From Ruminococcus sp. UBA3280 (GTDB taxonomy: Bacteria; Bacillota; Clostridia; Oscillospirales; Ruminococcaceae), in contig DETU01000019.1 in NCBI GenBank assembly GCA_002362175.1, positions 3,704-12,485 of the forward strand: 8,782 bases of DNA, read 5' to 3'. The first letter of the stretch is position 1, and every line of letters begins with the position of its first letter. The position numbers were made by a program, and so were the translations under genes. The notes under the pieces were generated by a model. The model had not been told where the DNA came from. It ran no database searches and saw nothing but the letters and a program-made list of their open reading frames with translations. Below, in pieces: positions 5,858 to 8,782 of this stretch.

Positions 5858-7813
5858 GTGTCGTCAATCAATATTCTTAGCAGGGAAATATCTGAACTTA
5901 TTGCGGCAGGTGAAGTTATAGAAAGACCCGCTTCCGTAATAAAGGAACTTTTGGAAAATTCGATTGATTCGGGAGCGGGTCATATAACTGTCGAGATAAA
6001 AAACGGCGGACTGTCCTATATGCGTGTAACTGACGATGGGTGCGGAATATCATTTGATGATGTTCCGAAAGCTTTTCTTCGTCATGCCACAAGCAAAATT
6101 CTGAATAAAGACGACCTTGAAAATATATGTACTCTCGGATTCAGGGGAGAAGCTCTCGCTTCTGTTTCTGCCGTTTCAAAAGTTGAGACAATGACAAAGC
6201 AGAAAAATGAAACCTACGGAACTTTATACAGGATAGAGGGAAGTGAGGAAGTTCTTCACGAAAAAAGCGGTTGTCCCGACGGCACGACTATTATTATACG
6301 TGACCTTTTCTATAATGTACCTGCACGCCGTAAATTTATGAAAAAGGACGTTACAGAGGCAAACGCTGTCAGTCAGCTTGTTCAGAAGATAACTCTTTCA
6401 CACCCTGAAATATCATTTAAGTTTATACGTGACAACAGGATAGAATTTAATTCAAGCGGTGACGGTGAACTTTTTTCGGCGGTTTATGCGGTTTACGGTC
6501 GTGACTTTGCACGTGATATGATGCCCGTTGATTATGAAGAAAACAATATACATATAACGGGTTATGCTGTAAAGCCTCTTTATTCAAAGAACAACCGTTC
6601 TTTTCAGAATTTCTTTGTAAACGGCAGACATATCCGTTCAAAAATATGCTCTGTTGCTCTTGAAAGTGCGTATGAAAATATGGTTATGACGGGCAAATTT
6701 CCTGCGTGTGTTCTTATGATTGATATTGCACCGTCTGTTATTGATGTAAATATTCACCCGTCAAAAGCGGAAGTGCGTTTCACCAATGAAAAGGAAGTTT
6801 CAGATACATTATTTTCTGCAATAAAGAATGCTATGGTCAAAGACGGTCTTATTTATGAATTTGAACTGAAACCAACAGTAAAACAGACAGAAGTGACGGT
6901 GCAGGAAAAGGAAGAAATCGAACATCAACAGGAGTTTATTTTCACTCCCGTTGACAAGATTGAGGAAACCGAAAAAAAGCTTTCCGAAAATAATATTATT
7001 GTTCCTGACGTTTCCGACGAAGTTTTGGAAACGGCTGACATTGAGGTTTGCAGTGCATACAGTGAACCGGAAAAGGAAAATCGTAAGCAGATAAAAATTC
7101 CGCAGAAAACGGAAAATAAAGTTTCTGAACCGCTTGAAAGTTTCAGTTATATCAGCAGTAAATCTTTTGAAACTTCTGAAACGTCCGAAAATAAAACGGT
7201 TTCCAAAGCCGAAAAAAGTAAAGAATCCGTATGGACGGAAAAGCAGAAAATACGTGTTATAGGTGAAGCTTTCAGACTTTATGTAATTGCTGAAACAGAT
7301 GATAATAAACTTGTTATAATTGACAAGCACGCTGCACATGAACGTATAATTTTTGAAAGACTTAAAAGCAGAAACTGCCGTCAGTATACGCAGATGCTTA
7401 TGAATGAAATAAAAGTGCTTCTTACTGCGGAGGAATTTAGTGCAATGGAAGAAAATACGGAACTTCTTGCGGATTTGGGATTTTTATTTGACTTTTCAAA
7501 ACGTCCATGTATTTCGGCTAAAGCAGTTCCTACTTTTGTAACTGAACTTGATATAGAGGCGGTAATTGCTGAAATTGCTGATAATCTAAGGCTTTACCGT
7601 CATAATCCGCAGTCTCATATGCTTGACGATATGCTTCATACCGTTGCCTGTAAGTCAGCCATAAAAGCAAACGACAAAAACAGTATGAGTGAATTACAGT
7701 CACTTGCGGAGCAGGTTTACTATAATGAAAAAATCCGTCACTGTCCGCATGGCAGACCTGTGATGTTCACAATGACAAAAAGTAATATTGAACATCAGTT
7801 CGGACGTACCTGA
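5858..7813 (+). CDS. mutL: DNA mismatch repair protein MutL (endonuclease type)
   Basis: MutL couples mismatch recognition by MutS to strand incision. The product is 651 residues, normal for the family. The N-terminal GHKL ATPase has KELLENSIDSGA (Glu30 and Asn34 as ATP-site residues), DDGCGI (59-64), HATSKI (76-81), GFRGEAL (94-100) and HPSKAEVRF (300-308). Residues about 335-460 form a charged, low-complexity linker. The C-terminal dimerisation domain carries the nicking-endonuclease motif as DKHAAHERIIFE (489-500; consensus DQHA-x2-E-x4-E, here with Lys for Gln), ACKSAIKA (597-604) and CPHGRP (629-634). This is the metal-dependent type found in bacteria without MutH. QMLMNE (512-517) partly resembles the clamp-binding QxLLxP motif but lacks the Pro. 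The GTG start has AAAGGAG at 5844-5850, seven bases away. The product starts MSSINILSREISELIAAGEV, as expected for MutL. Confidence 0.98.
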   Translation: MSSINILSREISELIAAGEVIERPASVIKELLENSIDSGAGHITVEIKNGGLSYMRVTDDGCGISFDDVPKAFLRHATSKILNKDDLENICTLGFRGEALASVSAVSKVETMTKQKNETYGTLYRIEGSEEVLHEKSGCPDGTTIIIRDLFYNVPARRKFMKKDVTEANAVSQLVQKITLSHPEISFKFIRDNRIEFNSSGDGELFSAVYAVYGRDFARDMMPVDYEENNIHITGYAVKPLYSKNNRSFQNFFVNGRHIRSKICSVALESAYENMVMTGKFPACVLMIDIAPSVIDVNIHPSKAEVRFTNEKEVSDTLFSAIKNAMVKDGLIYEFELKPTVKQTEVTVQEKEEIEHQQEFIFTPVDKIEETEKKLSENNIIVPDVSDEVLETADIEVCSAYSEPEKENRKQIKIPQKTENKVSEPLESFSYISSKSFETSETSENKTVSKAEKSKESVWTEKQKIRVIGEAFRLYVIAETDDNKLVIIDKHAAHERIIFERLKSRNCRQYTQMLMNEIKVLLTAEEFSAMEENTELLADLGFLFDFSKRPCISAKAVPTFVTELDIEAVIAEIADNLRLYRHNPQSHMLDDMLHTVACKSAIKANDKNSMSELQSLAEQVYYNEKIRHCPHGRPVMFTMTKSNIEHQFGRT

Positions 7814-7815
7814 TT

Positions 7816-7832
7816 AAAGGAGGAGTTATGTG
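7816..7832 (+). promoter_or_regulatory. miaA ribosome binding site with overlapping ATG-TGA start-stop
   Basis: AAAGGAGG (7816-7823) is near consensus. It is followed by ATGTGAGTG: an ATG (7828) with an immediate TGA (7831-7833), and the GTG start of miaA (7830) overlapping that ATG by one base. Spacing is four bases to ATG and six to GTG, so both could be used by ribosomes. Competition at this site is an inference. Confidence 0.6.
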
Positions 7833-8780
7833 AGTGATAAAAATAAGCCTAAAGTGCTTGCGGTAGTCGGTCCTACAGCTTCAGGAAAAACCTCTCTTGG
7901 TGTTGAACTTGCTAAAAAGTACGACGGTGAAGTGATTTCCGCCGATTCAATGCAGATTTACAAAGGTCTTGATATAGCGTCCGCAAAGCCGACATCGCAG
8001 GAAATGCAGGGCATTCCTCATCATCTTATTGACTTTCTTGACAGGGACGTTTCATTCAGTGTGTCGGATTATGTGAAACTTGCAAACGAAAAAATTCATG
8101 ACATTTTCAGCAGGGGAAAACTTCCGATAATAGTCGGCGGTACGGGTCTTTATATTGATTCACTTCTTGAAAATATCAGATTTTCGGACGGAGGAAGCGA
8201 TGAGGAATATCGTGCGGAACTTTACAGTTTGGCAAGGGAAAAAGGAAATGAATTTTTATACAGCAAACTCGTTGAAATAGACCCTGTAGCTGCCGGGTCA
8301 ATACATATGAACAACACAATAAGAGTTGTTCGGGCATTGGAAGTATTTCATGTTACGGGACGCAGGTTCAGTGAACTCAAAGCGGAAAGCCGTCTCGTTG
8401 AAAGTCCTTACGATTCGCTTGTTATCGGTTTGAATTTTCATGATAGACAGATTCTTTATGACAGAATAAACAGGCGTGTGGACGAAATGGTTGAAAACGG
8501 TCTTGTTGAGGAGGCTGAAAGACTTTGGCGTGAGAAAGGAATGAAAACATCTTCCAATGCCATAGGCTACAAAGAACTTATTCCTTACTTTGAAAATCAG
8601 ATGACCTTTGAAGCGTGTATCGACAGGATAAAACAGGAAACACGCCGTTATGCCAAAAGACAACTTACCTGGTTTAGAAAAAATACACGTATTAAGTGGA
8701 TTTTTTTGGACGAATTTAATAAAAAAAATGAAATTTCAGAAAAGTCTGAAAAAACTATAGAAAATTACTTTAATCTGTGA
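7830..8780 (+). CDS. miaA: tRNA dimethylallyltransferase MiaA
   Basis: MiaA transfers a dimethylallyl group to N6 of adenine 37 in tRNAs that read codons starting with U. This is the first step towards i6A/ms2i6A and supports codon-reading accuracy in the cytoplasm. The product is 316 residues, full length. Motifs are the P-loop GPTASGKT (14-21), the SADSMQIYKGLDIASAKP block (37-54, with the predicted catalytic Asp39), GIPHHLIDF (61-69), VGGTGLYID (102-110), IRVVRALEV (164-172), NAIGYKEL (243-250) and RYAKRQLTWFR (273-283). The start is GTG at 7830, placed six bases after AAAGGAGG. An ATG at 7828 overlaps it but is followed directly by TGA. The gene lies 16 bases after mutL, and mutL-miaA adjacency is common in bacteria. 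The TGA stop is two bases before the window end. Identity is certain. Confidence 0.97.
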   Translation: MSDKNKPKVLAVVGPTASGKTSLGVELAKKYDGEVISADSMQIYKGLDIASAKPTSQEMQGIPHHLIDFLDRDVSFSVSDYVKLANEKIHDIFSRGKLPIIVGGTGLYIDSLLENIRFSDGGSDEEYRAELYSLAREKGNEFLYSKLVEIDPVAAGSIHMNNTIRVVRALEVFHVTGRRFSELKAESRLVESPYDSLVIGLNFHDRQILYDRINRRVDEMVENGLVEEAERLWREKGMKTSSNAIGYKELIPYFENQMTFEACIDRIKQETRRYAKRQLTWFRKNTRIKWIFLDEFNKKNEISEKSEKTIENYFNL

Positions 8781-8782
8781 TA

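Noticed and set aside
6809..7339. Minus-strand open frame of 176 codons opposite mutL
   Set aside because: It mirrors the low-complexity, Glu/Lys-rich MutL linker, giving a Phe-rich translation. No ribosome site or family resemblance was seen.

Overview
The window is an uninterrupted plus-strand array of housekeeping and cell-surface genes from a low-to-moderate GC Gram-positive bacterium. The best guess is a Ruminococcus-like member of the Oscillospiraceae (Clostridia). Pointers are an endonuclease-type MutL, a lipoprotein NagZ-like enzyme with Thr/Glu-rich linkers, strong AGGAGG-type ribosome binding sites and frequent GTG starts. The genus is inferred from style, not proven by any single marker.

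Layout: 1-2529 is mutS, lacking only its first few dozen codons. 2540-3259 is a lipoprotein gene split by an in-frame TGA. 3256-3966 is an intact tandem paralog of it. 3963-5477 is a lipid-anchored family 3 glycoside hydrolase of NagZ type, ending in a Thr/Glu linker and a striking tyrosine-rich tail. 5517-5837 is a small acidic, aromatic-rich protein of unknown function. 5858-7813 is mutL. 7830-8780 is miaA, complete, with two bases left in the window.

All genes lie on one strand. Gaps are at most 39 bases, two junctions have 4-base stop/start overlaps, and no hairpin-plus-T-run terminator is evident between genes, so the block looks like one transcription unit. mutS-mutL-miaA is a familiar bacterial gene order. 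What is unusual is about 3.3 kb placed between mutS and mutL: three consecutive lipoprotein genes (one broken) and one uncharacterised small gene.

MutS recognises mismatches and MutL, which carries its own nicking endonuclease motifs, acts after it. MiaA prenylates tRNA A37. The inserted genes act, or are predicted to act, at the cell surface: the hydrolase probably trims N-acetylglucosamine-containing muropeptides or glycans, and the two paralogs have no recognisable enzymatic motif. No RNA genes, CRISPR arrays or transposable elements were seen. The clearest anomalies are the aligned nonsense codon in the first paralog, the tyrosine-rich C-terminus of the hydrolase, and the AUG-UGA start-stop that overlaps the miaA GTG start.
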